Positions 9,126 through 17,542 of a DNA stretch of 25,993 bases are shown in pieces. Origin of the DNA: Stramenopiles sp. TOSAG23-3 (lineage: Eukaryota; Sar); NCBI GenBank assembly GCA_900128585.1, contig LT642280.1, forward strand, positions 1 through 25,993. Reading direction: 5' to 3'. The notes under the pieces were generated by a model. That model did no database searches and was not told the origin of the DNA. It saw nothing but the letters and a program-made list of their open reading frames with translations. The position numbers and the translations under genes were made by a program. Positions within the stretch are counted from its first letter, which is position 1. Each line of letters opens with the position of its first letter.

Positions 9126-11522
9126 ATGAGTGAGGGTCCCGTTGCCCAGGAGAAAAGCGTTCCTCCCGAGCAGGCGCCATCTTCGCCCCAGGGTGATTCT
9201 TCCTCTGCTGACAAATTCCCAAAGAAGCGAAAGTCCATTGTGGCGAGGCTGTTTGATCACGGTCCCAACTTTGCCCGTGCTCGGTCCGGATCGGATGACA
9301 AAACTAGCGGCTGGAAGAAAGCTGTCGGGTACGCGCCAGCAGTAATTCTGACCAGGGAGCAACAAAAGGAATTTCGAGAACAAGAAATGAAAAAGTTTGA
9401 GCTTCAGTTCCAAGAAGATACCAAGGTGACGACCAAACCTTGGAAATTGAAAGTGCTGGCATGGTTGGACTCGACCCCCATCGAGGTAATGATGATGATG
9501 CTGACGGTGTTCGCGCTGTACGGTGCGGACATAGCTAACGCCCACGGCACCAAAGAAGACATTGTGCCAATGAGTATCACGAACCTAGTTGTCATGATTG
9601 TGTTTTTGGTCGAGCTTGGGATCAATTCCGTGTGCAAGCCGGGCTACTTTCTTATGGGAAACTTTTGGCTCGATTTCCTCGCCGCAGCATCGCTCATTGG
9701 GGACATCAACTTCATCGCCGACGAAATCATCCCGTCTGGCTTTGCCGCAGCCCGCGCCGGGCGAGCGGCTAGGGCGGGGACCAAGGCCGGCCGTTTGGTA
9801 AAGCTGGTGCGATTGACGCGGCTGGTGCGTTTGGTTCGCATCGCACGCCTTCGAAAGTACATGAAACGCAAACAAAGGGTTTCGGTAGTGGACATGCGCG
9901 GAACCGAGGAGGAGAGGGAAATCCTTCGAAAAGCACGGGAACGGGACAAAAGAGCCAATGCCAACGAGAATACGGATGAAAGCGCTGACGGGATTGCGAA
10001 TGGTATAGCGGGCCTAACCACGTTCAAAGTTATTGTTCTGATTCTTCTTATGCTTTTGGCCATTCCCATGCTCCAGATAAACCCGCATGAAGTCGACAGC
10101 CGAGGCCACGCGTTGGTATCGCTGCAGTCCATTGCCGAATCATCAGACGACTCTACGCTGATCGCTGCGGGGGTAAGCTCGTTCAAAAACAACCCCGATA
10201 ACAAAGACTTGGTCCTTTGGATGCGTGTGAACGGATCGGACTTCGTTCCGAAAAACAATGACAAGATTGACAGCATGAGATCGGCGGACCTTCAGCCATA
10301 CGGGTATGGCGGCGCGTCATGCGGCACCAACTGCTATTTGTATGATGAAAAATTCCCTGCGCTGTTGGTGTACGATATCGAAGTGTTCAACCGCGCCGAC
10401 GCGACCAACTCTTGCTGGACGACAACCTTTATCATTGTTCTCATCATAGGGGCTATGCAGCTCTTTCGAATGGATGCGAACAAGCTGGCGGACCGTATGA
10501 CTGATCCGTTGGTAGTCCTATCAGAAGATATGGAACTTGTTTCAAACATGTCTTTGGGAACCACCATATCCCACAAGCCTTCAAGCGTGAAAGAAATCCG
10601 AAACATCCAACAAACGTTCTTGAGAATGAAGTATGGTCTTGGATCGTTTGCAAAGTATGTTCCCTACGAAGTTGTCAGGGGAATGATGTCGAGGGGAGAG
10701 GAAGCAGTTTTGGGCGTAGCGCCCAGAGAAATAACAATTTTTTTTAGCGATATAGCCGGGTTTACAACCATTTGTGAAAAGATGAAACCGAACGAACTGT
10801 TGATTCTGTTATCGGATTATTTTGCAGCCATGTCCACGCTGATTAGCCAAAGCGACGGGACGCTGTTAGAATTTATCGGGGATGCTATACTGGCCGTCTG
10901 GAACGCCCCCATGGCAGTTTCCGACCACGCATACCAATGCGTAGAGCAAAGCATAAAAATGCACTCTTACCTCGACAAAATGCAACCAGAATGGGCTGGA
11001 AAGGGCTATCCTCCTATAAAAATAAGGTGTGGGATTCACACTTCAACTGTGTTTGTAGGAAACATCGGGTCGCCCGACCGAATGAAGTATGGGGTTCTTG
11101 GGGATGGGGTTAACTTAGCCTCGCGTCTGGAAGAACTGAACAAGCGGTACTCGACCCGAATGATGATCTCGATCAATACTCGAACAAAGCAAAAGGTTAC
11201 AGACCACTTTTTAATTAGACCACTGGATGTAGTCGCAGTCAAGGGGAAATCAAAAGGGACCGCAATATTTGAAGTTATGGGGCGTTTGAAACACGCTGAT
11301 GATTTTGAAAAAAGTATACAGCAAGCCCATGAGCAAGGTTTTCAGTTTTACCAGAAGCAAGAATGGGACAAAGCAATTGAAAAGTTTGATGAAGTCATAA
11401 AAATTCGTGGTGGTGCGGATGTAGCTGCGCAGTTGATTAAAGACCGCTGCATAAGCATGAAATCAAATCCTCCTCCGGCAGGGTGGGATGGGTGTGAAGT
11501 CCTGAATCAAAAACACTTTTGA
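9126..11522 (+). CDS. Class III nucleotide cyclase with voltage-sensor-like membrane domain
   Basis: A 798-residue protein predicted to make cyclic nucleotide from ATP or GTP at a membrane. Hydrophobic segments at about 115-205 resemble S1-S3 of a voltage sensor, with an acidic S2 (FLVELGINS) and S3 (FWLDFLAA). An S4-like helix follows with basic residues at 210, 213, 216, 220, 223, 226, 229, 232, 235, 238, 241 and 243. A cytosolic loop, TM5 (about 298-316), an extracytoplasmic region (about 317-430) and TM6 (431-448) come next. No pore sequence is visible. The catalytic domain (about 510-700) keeps metal-binding D542 and D586, 44 residues apart as in the family, and transition-state N663 and R667. 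The substrate-choice positions are E582 and G656, not the Lys/Asp pair of classical adenylate cyclases. The end resembles a TPR (GFQFYQKQEWDKAIEKF) and a PPAGWDG tail common in bacterial-type cyclases. ATG 9126 is first in frame. Confidence 0.88.
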   Translation: MSEGPVAQEKSVPPEQAPSSPQGDSSSADKFPKKRKSIVARLFDHGPNFARARSGSDDKTSGWKKAVGYAPAVILTREQQKEFREQEMKKFELQFQEDTKVTTKPWKLKVLAWLDSTPIEVMMMMLTVFALYGADIANAHGTKEDIVPMSITNLVVMIVFLVELGINSVCKPGYFLMGNFWLDFLAAASLIGDINFIADEIIPSGFAAARAGRAARAGTKAGRLVKLVRLTRLVRLVRIARLRKYMKRKQRVSVVDMRGTEEEREILRKARERDKRANANENTDESADGIANGIAGLTTFKVIVLILLMLLAIPMLQINPHEVDSRGHALVSLQSIAESSDDSTLIAAGVSSFKNNPDNKDLVLWMRVNGSDFVPKNNDKIDSMRSADLQPYGYGGASCGTNCYLYDEKFPALLVYDIEVFNRADATNSCWTTTFIIVLIIGAMQLFRMDANKLADRMTDPLVVLSEDMELVSNMSLGTTISHKPSSVKEIRNIQQTFLRMKYGLGSFAKYVPYEVVRGMMSRGEEAVLGVAPREITIFFSDIAGFTTICEKMKPNELLILLSDYFAAMSTLISQSDGTLLEFIGDAILAVWNAPMAVSDHAYQCVEQSIKMHSYLDKMQPEWAGKGYPPIKIRCGIHTSTVFVGNIGSPDRMKYGVLGDGVNLASRLEELNKRYSTRMMISINTRTKQKVTDHFLIRPLDVVAVKGKSKGTAIFEVMGRLKHADDFEKSIQQAHEQGFQFYQKQEWDKAIEKFDEVIKIRGGADVAAQLIKDRCISMKSNPPPAGWDGCEVLNQKHF

Positions 11523-11972
11523 AGGGGGAGTCAGAGAGAGTAAAAAAGATAAGATATATCAATATTGGTAAAGCGTAAGTTTATTTTTAAAACAAAACGT
11601 TTATAAAAATTAAAAAAATAACCTTGAATTAATTCAGAACTCCTAATATGACGTTATATCCAGACGTGAAGGATTCATTTTCAAAGGCAAAAGTGGTGTT
11701 CTTAGCTCTTCTGGGGCGTCCGAGCGCATTGCGAAGGTAATGATGACGGTTGTGCTAGCAGCTAGCGCGCACCAAATGCGTCATAGCTTTGCAACATAAG
11801 CTTTGCAGGCTGGACATCAAATTGAAACGAAAACAAGAAAATTGGCTGTTATTTAAGTAACATATCATATGTAATTAAATTTAGCTTCCTCTTCCCGATA
11901 ATTTAACCAATTTTTTGTTTTTAATTTAGATATATGATATACTAAATTCAGGTTTTTTTTTAAGTTTTATAT
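11523..11972. other. Convergent spacer with GC-richer island and repeat copy A
   Basis: This spacer separates the 3' ends of the cyclase and CNB genes. Bases 11640-11830 are less AT-rich than other spacers and include a short frame from ATG 11648. A copy of the window's short repeat lies at 11830-11860, with a degenerate inverted partner near 11907-11922. No established gene is called. Confidence 0.6.
11830..11860 (+). repeat. Short dispersed repeat, copy A
   Basis: The motif AAAACAAGAAAATTGGCTGT continuing as TATTTAAGTAA is identical over 30 bases to the inverted copy at 21523-21552. A weaker inverted partner, CCAATTTTTTGTTTTT at 11907-11922, could make this a decayed miniature element of about 93 bp. 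Confidence 0.8.
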
Positions 11973-14864
11973 TTACCTATCGGTAGTGAAAATTCTACCA
12001 CGAAAGAGTTTTCCAGTTAAAATCTTTTTCTTCTTCCGCTGCGGCGGCTGTGGAATTAAAGATCGTGGTTTCGTAATGCGCCGGGACGGTGGTGGAATAG
12101 GAGGAATTTCTGTTGCACCCACTGCCATATGACGGTTCGGTGCTGGAGCGTTTGTGTTCGGTTGGTATTCTTGTGCTAAACTCTTGCGCCACATAAATTC
12201 CTCAGCATCGGAGCATGAAGGTTCATTTTCGGGAAGTGTTTCACTGTTCTCAGCTTTGCTGGTACATTTTCCTTTTATCTGAGGGGGTTCCACGGGTTGA
12301 GACCGTATGTACATGTCTTGGGCACGTTTTAAGGCGTTGAGGGTTGTTGTTTGATAGGGTATGTGCCGGTGGTCTTTCATGCATTCCATCGGTTTCGGCG
12401 GCTTCCTAAGGAACACATCAGCTCGCTGTACGTGGGCTGTGGCTTTCCCATGGGAGGTGTGCGGTGGTTCTTGACAGCTTGGGGATAAGAAGTTTCGAAA
12501 ATTTTGTTTGCGCTGAAGTAAAACTTTTATACTGTTCAATGTTTCCACCGGGAAACTTATGCCTGCCTGCTCGCGTGTTATTGAATACGCGATGACGGGG
12601 CCGATCGTGCGAATGGTGTTTGGCTCGACGGATAGTTTCACGAGCCTTTGAAAGCTTGAATATTGATACTTGCGGAAAAGCGCTGAGTATCCGACAAGTG
12701 CCGTATCGCCCAATTTGCTCACAACTGCCCCGGTAGTGCCGTCAAGGACGGCCAGCTCGCCCCTGGCAATAAAAAATAGTTTTGATGAGCACTCTCCTCT
12801 TTTTACCAAATCAACATTTTTTTCTACGTGCTGCAAATGCATGTACGGTAAGAAACGATAGTGTTTGTTCAGTGACCAAAGTCTTAGCTCAGGGATGCGT
12901 TTTATCAACCTATATTTGTCTCTGTTTGTATTGCTGTAGCGGCCAGAGGTGTGTGTGGCCGTTCCTTGAAGCTCTGCCTTCTGCCAATAATGTTTTGAGA
13001 TTTTTATCAAAATGCATTTGGTTGTAGCAATAGCAGTAGTCGGTCGCATGCCTATTTCTAAAACGGCCAAGTCGCCAAATGTGTCTCCGCTGGAAAGCGT
13101 TGCTATATTGTGGAGGGTTTTCGTGCCTTCGTACACCAGGTTGACTTGTCCAGCAAGGACAACAAAGCACGCCGCGCCGTGCTCGCTTTGACTGTACACG
13201 CGCTCCTGTGCCGGTGTATGGGCGTATGACAGCCCATCTGTCAACGTTACCATTTGGCTCTTGCTCCAATCCCCGCACCTTTCCTTCACCATATTGCACG
13301 TATAGAGCAGTGAAATCAAAAAGTTTTTCTCGAGCTTCGACCGGTCGTTGTTAATCAACGATTTCATGCAAAACCGGTGTAGTAATGAGAGATTTTTTGT
13401 GTCGCTTGCAGCCTTGACTTCGTTTGCGTCCAATTGTAAACTTGAAAGCAGTGCTTCCGAGTTTTTCGAATTTAAATTCTCCAAAAGTCGCTCGTAAAGG
13501 ACGCACCGCGTTGGTAATTTGTCTGAACGCACCATGTTTCTGGAAGCCCTAATTATCCGTGCCCGGAATGACGACCCATTACGTTGCTCTAAGCTGAGGG
13601 ATAGTTTTTCTACCAGCGCACTCGTTGCTTCTGACGTTTTCTTCGTGGTCAATGCATCACTTTGCACCATGTCGGTAACAGCCTGGTCTCTTGTAAAGTC
13701 TTTGAATAACAGGCCATCTTTGTCTTGCAAAATGTTCGTATCCGCGAGTCCATGCCGAATTTCATGCTGGTACGAAAGCATTTCCTTCACTTCGAAGAGG
13801 TGCTCATGGCATTCTTCTTCTTTTATGACAATGCACAAAATGTCGGTTGCGGCCGTCGCCGTTTCCGTTCTATTTTTTCCCTGGCCACTAATAAGGAACG
13901 CTTCTCCAAAGTAGTCGTGGGCCTCTCGAACACGAATTTCATGCGTCCACTTTCTGTGTATATTTGCTGGAACGGAAAGGGATATTTTCCCATCTATTAA
14001 CATGTACAAGTGCTCGGCAACAGAGCCAAATTCGTAAACGATGGAGCCTTTTGGGTAGACCTTTGTTTTCGATACCAAACATAAATTTTTCAACGCCCGT
14101 AACGATAAACTGCGAAATGCAACGATGTTCTGGATCGCCCTCATTCGAAATTGCACTTGTTTCTCTGTGTGTAGTTGCTCGTTCTCGCCAAGGACAGAGA
14201 GGAACCGCTGCTTAGATAGCTCCATACAAACACAATCTTCCCTCGCCACAATCGTGGCCGTGCGAATGCAATGTTCCGATAGCAATGCCTCTTCGCCGAA
14301 CCACTCGTGCGCATGCTTGTACCCTACAATGTGCTCCTCTTCTGTGGGGTTATTTGTGTCTTTCTTGTGCAGGACAACAACAGACCCTGCTTTTATGATG
14401 TAGAACTTTGCGCCAGGTTCGCCTTGCTTTACAATCGTCTCGCCCTTCTGAAACTCACTCTCAGCCATATGCTTTGCAACTTGTTCGAGCTTCGTCTTTC
14501 CGATCTGTATTGCCAGGCCTTTTATCTTTGATAACATTTCGGCTCTATTTCGTAGTTCCAGAGTGGCCCCTAGGTCTCTCTCGTTTTTCAACAGCATCTT
14601 GCCATGCAACTGTTTCATACGCATTTCCCGCAGAAAAGGATCCACCAATCTCCCTTGGCGTTCATATTTTCTAAGGTAGGAGGTTGATTTCCTTCCTTTG
14701 CATCTATGGTTATTCTTCATGGCAAATATGATTGGTGGAAAGCATAGGAATCTCCTTTGCCATGACTTAATTTGAGAGGTAAAATTGTACATTTGTGATG
14801 TGACTTTGCTTTGTGGTTTGGCGGTATATAAAAATGGACCATTGTTGAACATGAATGTGATCAT
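11973..14864 (-). CDS. Protein with four tandem cyclic-nucleotide-binding domains
   Basis: Up to 963 residues without a kinase or channel domain. CNB1 (about 115-235) has a near-canonical phosphate-binding cassette FGEEALLSEHCIRTATI (F189, G190, E191, R201). CNB2 (about 250-355) has FGEAFLISGQGKNRTETA, with an irregular cassette. CNB3 (about 530-630) reads FGDLAVLEIGMRPTTA, with Asp598 for the usual Glu and R607 kept. CNB4 (about 665-765) keeps the beta-barrel pattern (GECSSKLFFIARGELAV) but has lost the cassette. The C-terminus is proline-rich and basic. CNB1 and perhaps CNB3 should bind cAMP or cGMP; the rest may be structural. Such kinase-free CNB proteins occur in flagella, which is only suggestive. 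The first ATG is 14864, but the first 48 residues look unlike the rest, so ATG 14792 or 14720 may be the true start. It converges on the cyclase gene. Confidence 0.85.
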   Translation of the reverse strand: MITFMFNNGPFLYTAKPQSKVTSQMYNFTSQIKSWQRRFLCFPPIIFAMKNNHRCKGRKSTSYLRKYERQGRLVDPFLREMRMKQLHGKMLLKNERDLGATLELRNRAEMLSKIKGLAIQIGKTKLEQVAKHMAESEFQKGETIVKQGEPGAKFYIIKAGSVVVLHKKDTNNPTEEEHIVGYKHAHEWFGEEALLSEHCIRTATIVAREDCVCMELSKQRFLSVLGENEQLHTEKQVQFRMRAIQNIVAFRSLSLRALKNLCLVSKTKVYPKGSIVYEFGSVAEHLYMLIDGKISLSVPANIHRKWTHEIRVREAHDYFGEAFLISGQGKNRTETATAATDILCIVIKEEECHEHLFEVKEMLSYQHEIRHGLADTNILQDKDGLLFKDFTRDQAVTDMVQSDALTTKKTSEATSALVEKLSLSLEQRNGSSFRARIIRASRNMVRSDKLPTRCVLYERLLENLNSKNSEALLSSLQLDANEVKAASDTKNLSLLHRFCMKSLINNDRSKLEKNFLISLLYTCNMVKERCGDWSKSQMVTLTDGLSYAHTPAQERVYSQSEHGAACFVVLAGQVNLVYEGTKTLHNIATLSSGDTFGDLAVLEIGMRPTTAIATTKCILIKISKHYWQKAELQGTATHTSGRYSNTNRDKYRLIKRIPELRLWSLNKHYRFLPYMHLQHVEKNVDLVKRGECSSKLFFIARGELAVLDGTTGAVVSKLGDTALVGYSALFRKYQYSSFQRLVKLSVEPNTIRTIGPVIAYSITREQAGISFPVETLNSIKVLLQRKQNFRNFLSPSCQEPPHTSHGKATAHVQRADVFLRKPPKPMECMKDHRHIPYQTTTLNALKRAQDMYIRSQPVEPPQIKGKCTSKAENSETLPENEPSCSDAEEFMWRKSLAQEYQPNTNAPAPNRHMAVGATEIPPIPPPSRRITKPRSLIPQPPQRKKKKILTGKLFRGRIFTTDR

Positions 14865-14940
14865 CAGTGTAACGAATATTAAATGTGGTGGTAAGGAAAA
14901 AATAGCTATAATATATATAATAAAAATAATAATAATAATA

Positions 14941-14965
14941 ATATAATAGTCGACGACTATTATAT
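14941..14965. repeat. Perfect 12-bp inverted repeat with 1-nt centre
   Basis: ATATAATAGTCG, then A, then CGACTATTATAT. Nothing in the surrounding sequence shows whether it acts as a protein site, a hairpin or a chance palindrome in AT-rich DNA. Confidence 0.6.
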
Positions 14966-15000
14966 AAATTATATCTGCTGCTTTTTGGTCTGTTTATTTA

Positions 15001-15037
15001 AAAACAAGAAAATTGGCTGTTGTTGTTATTGAAGTAA
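15001..15037 (+). repeat. Short dispersed repeat, copy B
   Basis: AAAACAAGAAAATTGGCTGT followed by a six-base GTT-type insertion and then ATTGAAGTAA. After the shared core, the sequence TTAAAATTAATGTACT resembles the inside flank of the inverted copy at 21523-21552, so homology extends a little beyond the core. I found no inverted partner nearby. Confidence 0.75.
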
Positions 15038-15216
15038 TTAAAATTAATGTACTTATCTAGACTCTAATATACTTCAAGTGTAAAATTTATCTTCTTCATA
15101 TCATTAGGTTCCATTATATTCCTTTTTAAAATAATAGTTTATTTTAGTGTCTATTTATCAACCACAGCAGAGACGACGTCCCAAGTCTTTTCGAGCTGTG
15201 ATCTTGAAATCGTCAT

Positions 15217-16797
15217 TCAAACCTTCATGTATATCACTACGTCTTGACCGCGCGACAGATGCTCAAAGATGACGCGGGTTGCGTAGCTTGCTTTTTGGAC
15301 GAAAAACTTTGAGTTTACATAGACGGTACCACAGGCCATTGGCGTGTCCCAGTCCCTTGTGGGCCACTCCCCTTGCTTCAAATCCGAGTAACTCTCCAAC
15401 ACGACGACATCGTGGCCGTCGTACACGATAGAATTAGTACACTTTCTCCAGGGACGGCTTTGGCACAACAACGCAGGGTCGTTGCCGTCATCGCCGCCGG
15501 CTTGCTCCAATATGCTTTCGCTTACATTTTTGAATTCTACGAGGGGCAACTTGGCGGCCCCGGAGGCTATGCTTACTATACGTTTGTAGACCACCTCGGG
15601 CGATTCGGTTGCCACTTTGTTCGACACTATCAAAAAATTCTTTTCAAACGCGCACGTCTGCAGTACTAGCTCAAAATAAATCCCATTCAAGATATCCAAA
15701 TCTACCAAAGGGACAACGCTCCTGTCTGTGGCTGTGGTTTTTTGAGCGTATTCTACTAGATTGCGATGTGCAACAGACGGCTCCGAAGCGACGAACACAT
15801 TCAACACTTTGCATGTAGGCGACCCGCCTTTCGGCCGCGCTCTAATCGCCAGGCCAGACTTCGCCACCATGTTGTTGAAAAACGTGCGGTAGCAGTTCAT
15901 CTGGTAATCTGTTAAGCGGCCCTTTCTGAAATCGAGAAGGGCCTTCCCAAAAAGCCCCACGGGGCTGGCATCGGAAAATGCCATTCGCGTTGCCGGCGTT
16001 CCGCCCCCTAACTTCACCGTGTTGAAGCAGTGATCCAGGGTGCCCATCCCAGTCGACAAACAATGAATGTGCCACGCTAAGGAAATCTCTGCCGGGTTCT
16101 CCGCCTTTGCCGAGAGCAACGTATGCTCTTTTTCGTGGCCGAACACATGCAATCGAGCGGTCTCGTTGGACGAACGCCCTTGAAAAAAAGAAAACGTCCC
16201 CGCAGCTGCAGATCCCGGTAGACCCATTATCGTCACTACCAATGGCTCGTGCTTGTCACTGCGGTCGTTTGCGCTTGCTTGCGGCGCCGACAACCCCGCC
16301 CGCGGTGCGTCGGAGCTTGCTGCAGAGGGTGCGCTCCCTGAGCACGTTGCCTCCGACTCAGTATTGGCACTTTCAGCATCAAGCGCGTCGCTTCGTCCCG
16401 CGCTGCTTTGTTCCACTACTTCGTTCACCAACTGCTGCAATTCATCGTCCTCCCCGATAATCTCTTCAATGTGCTTTGGGTCGATTCTTGGCTTCTTTTT
16501 CTTCCTCCCAGCATTCGCATCTGGGACAGTCCTCACTTCGTCCAGGCTTCGTTTCCCGGCCGCGTTCAGAACCTGCGCGGTGACATGTTCCAACACAGCA
16601 GCAAGAAATACAGGAACGTTTGGTGCAACTTTTGGCTTGGCTCCCAATAGATCCGCCTGTGATGATTCCAGCGCTTGAAGCACGTGAGAGCTTGAAAACA
16701 GCGGCTCTTCGGAGAATATCGAACTTATACTAGATGCCGCCCCAGACGACGCTCCCGAGGTGCTTTTCTTCTCGGTACCTTTACCGGCCTCCGACAT
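15217..16797 (-). CDS. H2A-like histone fold fused to deoxynucleoside-kinase-like domain
   Basis: The frame is open to 16827, but only GTG stands there; the first ATG is 16797, giving 526 residues. After a Ser/Ala-rich start, residues 36-130 align with histone H2A: VPVFLAAVLEHVTAQVLNAAG (61-81) matches helix 2 of H2A ([21 protein letters not shown]), then a lysine-rich insertion (85-101), then RIDPKHIEEII and EDDELQQLV (104-124) for helix 3 and the acidic-patch helix. A low-complexity linker (131-183) leads to residues 184-420, whose spacing follows deoxynucleoside kinases: P-loop-like GLPGSAAAGTF (192-202, no lysine), a helix like the family's YEKPERWSFTFQ segment (233-243), FSDAS where ERS is expected (274-278), then VPLVDLDIL-YFELVLQ (362-380). 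Catalytic Lys and Arg are missing, so the domain is probably a pseudoenzyme. The last 100 residues are unassigned. Likely nuclear. H2A call firm; kinase-like call moderate. Confidence 0.75.
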   Translation of the reverse strand: MSEAGKGTEKKSTSGASSGAASSISSIFSEEPLFSSSHVLQALESSQADLLGAKPKVAPNVPVFLAAVLEHVTAQVLNAAGKRSLDEVRTVPDANAGRKKKKPRIDPKHIEEIIGEDDELQQLVNEVVEQSSAGRSDALDAESANTESEATCSGSAPSAASSDAPRAGLSAPQASANDRSDKHEPLVVTIMGLPGSAAAGTFSFFQGRSSNETARLHVFGHEKEHTLLSAKAENPAEISLAWHIHCLSTGMGTLDHCFNTVKLGGGTPATRMAFSDASPVGLFGKALLDFRKGRLTDYQMNCYRTFFNNMVAKSGLAIRARPKGGSPTCKVLNVFVASEPSVAHRNLVEYAQKTTATDRSVVPLVDLDILNGIYFELVLQTCAFEKNFLIVSNKVATESPEVVYKRIVSIASGAAKLPLVEFKNVSESILEQAGGDDGNDPALLCQSRPWRKCTNSIVYDGHDVVVLESYSDLKQGEWPTRDWDTPMACGTVYVNSKFFVQKASYATRVIFEHLSRGQDVVIYMKV

Positions 16798-17542
16798 TAT
16801 ACACTGGCAACAAAAAACACCCCCCACGCGCGTATAAAACGTCAGTCAAAAGCTAATCTTTACTCGTTGATTGTGCACGCGCTGATAAAAATCAAATCGC
16901 AATAAAGTGGATAAAATCGTGTTTCTGCGCATTCATATACTTCTTATTCATAAATCATTCTTATTTCTATCAAAAGGTACTATTCTTGAATTATTACAGC
17001 ATCATCATTCTTCTACTACCGTACCCTTGGATGGTGGTATATTCAAAATAACACAAACGCACACGTTGGAAGGAAGAGGAGAAGGAGAAGGAGAAGGAGA
17101 AGGAAGGAAGGAAGGAAGGAAGGAAGGAAGGAAGGGTCGATGAGGCGGGCTGCTACGAGGCGATAGGTGCGCTTCTCTTTCCTTCTTCGCTGGCGGCGAC
17201 TGTGTGCTGAGTGTCTGTGCGTGCTGGCTGCTGGCATGCTGGGTGCTGGCCTTTTTTCTTTTTTTGGATTGCTGCATGAAGCGGATGATTGATCGGTAAA
17301 AAGTTAAAAAATATATTAAAGAAATATTATAGATTTAAAATTCTTATGCAACTCTATGCTTAATAAACAGCCATACGCCGTGCGTTGTTTACATCTACAA
17401 AAGTATAAAAAAAACAAAAGCAAAGTTAAACGGGTATTCTTCCACAAAGTTTGTGCCATAAATTCTACTAAGCGCCCCCAGCCCATACGTGCCTCTTCGT
17501 TTGCATTTAGAGGGTGCGGGTCAATCAAACACACAGACCGCT
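16798..17542. other. Divergent promoter region with GGAGAA/GGAA microsatellite
   Basis: This spacer lies between two outward-facing genes. It contains a purine microsatellite (17068-17135) and a GC-richer patch at 17138-17260 made of imperfect GCTG/GTGCTGGC repeats. A 90-residue minus-strand frame with an ATG (17277 to 17005) runs through both repeats; its product is Ser/Pro-rich repeat sequence and I do not call it. A single CCGTACCC lies at 17024-17031. Confidence 0.6.
17068..17135 (+). repeat. (GGAGAA)n followed by (GGAA)n microsatellite
   Basis: A hexanucleotide GGAGAA-type run turns into about nine GGAA tetranucleotides. It lies about 400 bp upstream of the copper-transporter start. Confidence 0.9.

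Larger units (their letters stand above)
14865..15216. other. AT-rich spacer with palindrome and repeat copy B
   Basis: The spacer lies upstream of the CNB gene and downstream of the histone-fold gene. It holds an ATA triplet run at about 14921-14943, a 25-nt palindrome at 14941-14965 and a copy of the dispersed repeat at 15001-15037. No coding frame is supported. Confidence 0.65.

Noticed and set aside
9036-9545. A 169-residue minus-strand frame opposite the cyclase start
   Set aside because: It is antisense to well-supported coding sequence and has no domain pattern.
11640-11830. A C/D-box snoRNA suggested by ATGATGA near 11740
   Set aside because: No CTGA D-box or terminal stem at a suitable distance.
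15940-16090. Macro domain after the H2A fold, by analogy with macroH2A
   Set aside because: Only an IHC tripeptide agrees; the NAAN-type and glycine-rich ligand loops of macro domains are missing, while deoxynucleoside-kinase spacing fits better.
16798-16827. N-terminal extension MGGVFCCQC of the histone-fold protein as an acylation signal
   Set aside because: The first codon is GTG, so the extension is not expected to be translated; the first ATG is at 16797.
17005-17277. A 90-residue minus-strand frame with an ATG in the divergent spacer
   Set aside because: It is read through the GGAGAA/GGAA microsatellite and GCTG-type repeats, giving Ser/Pro/Phe repeats with no family signal.
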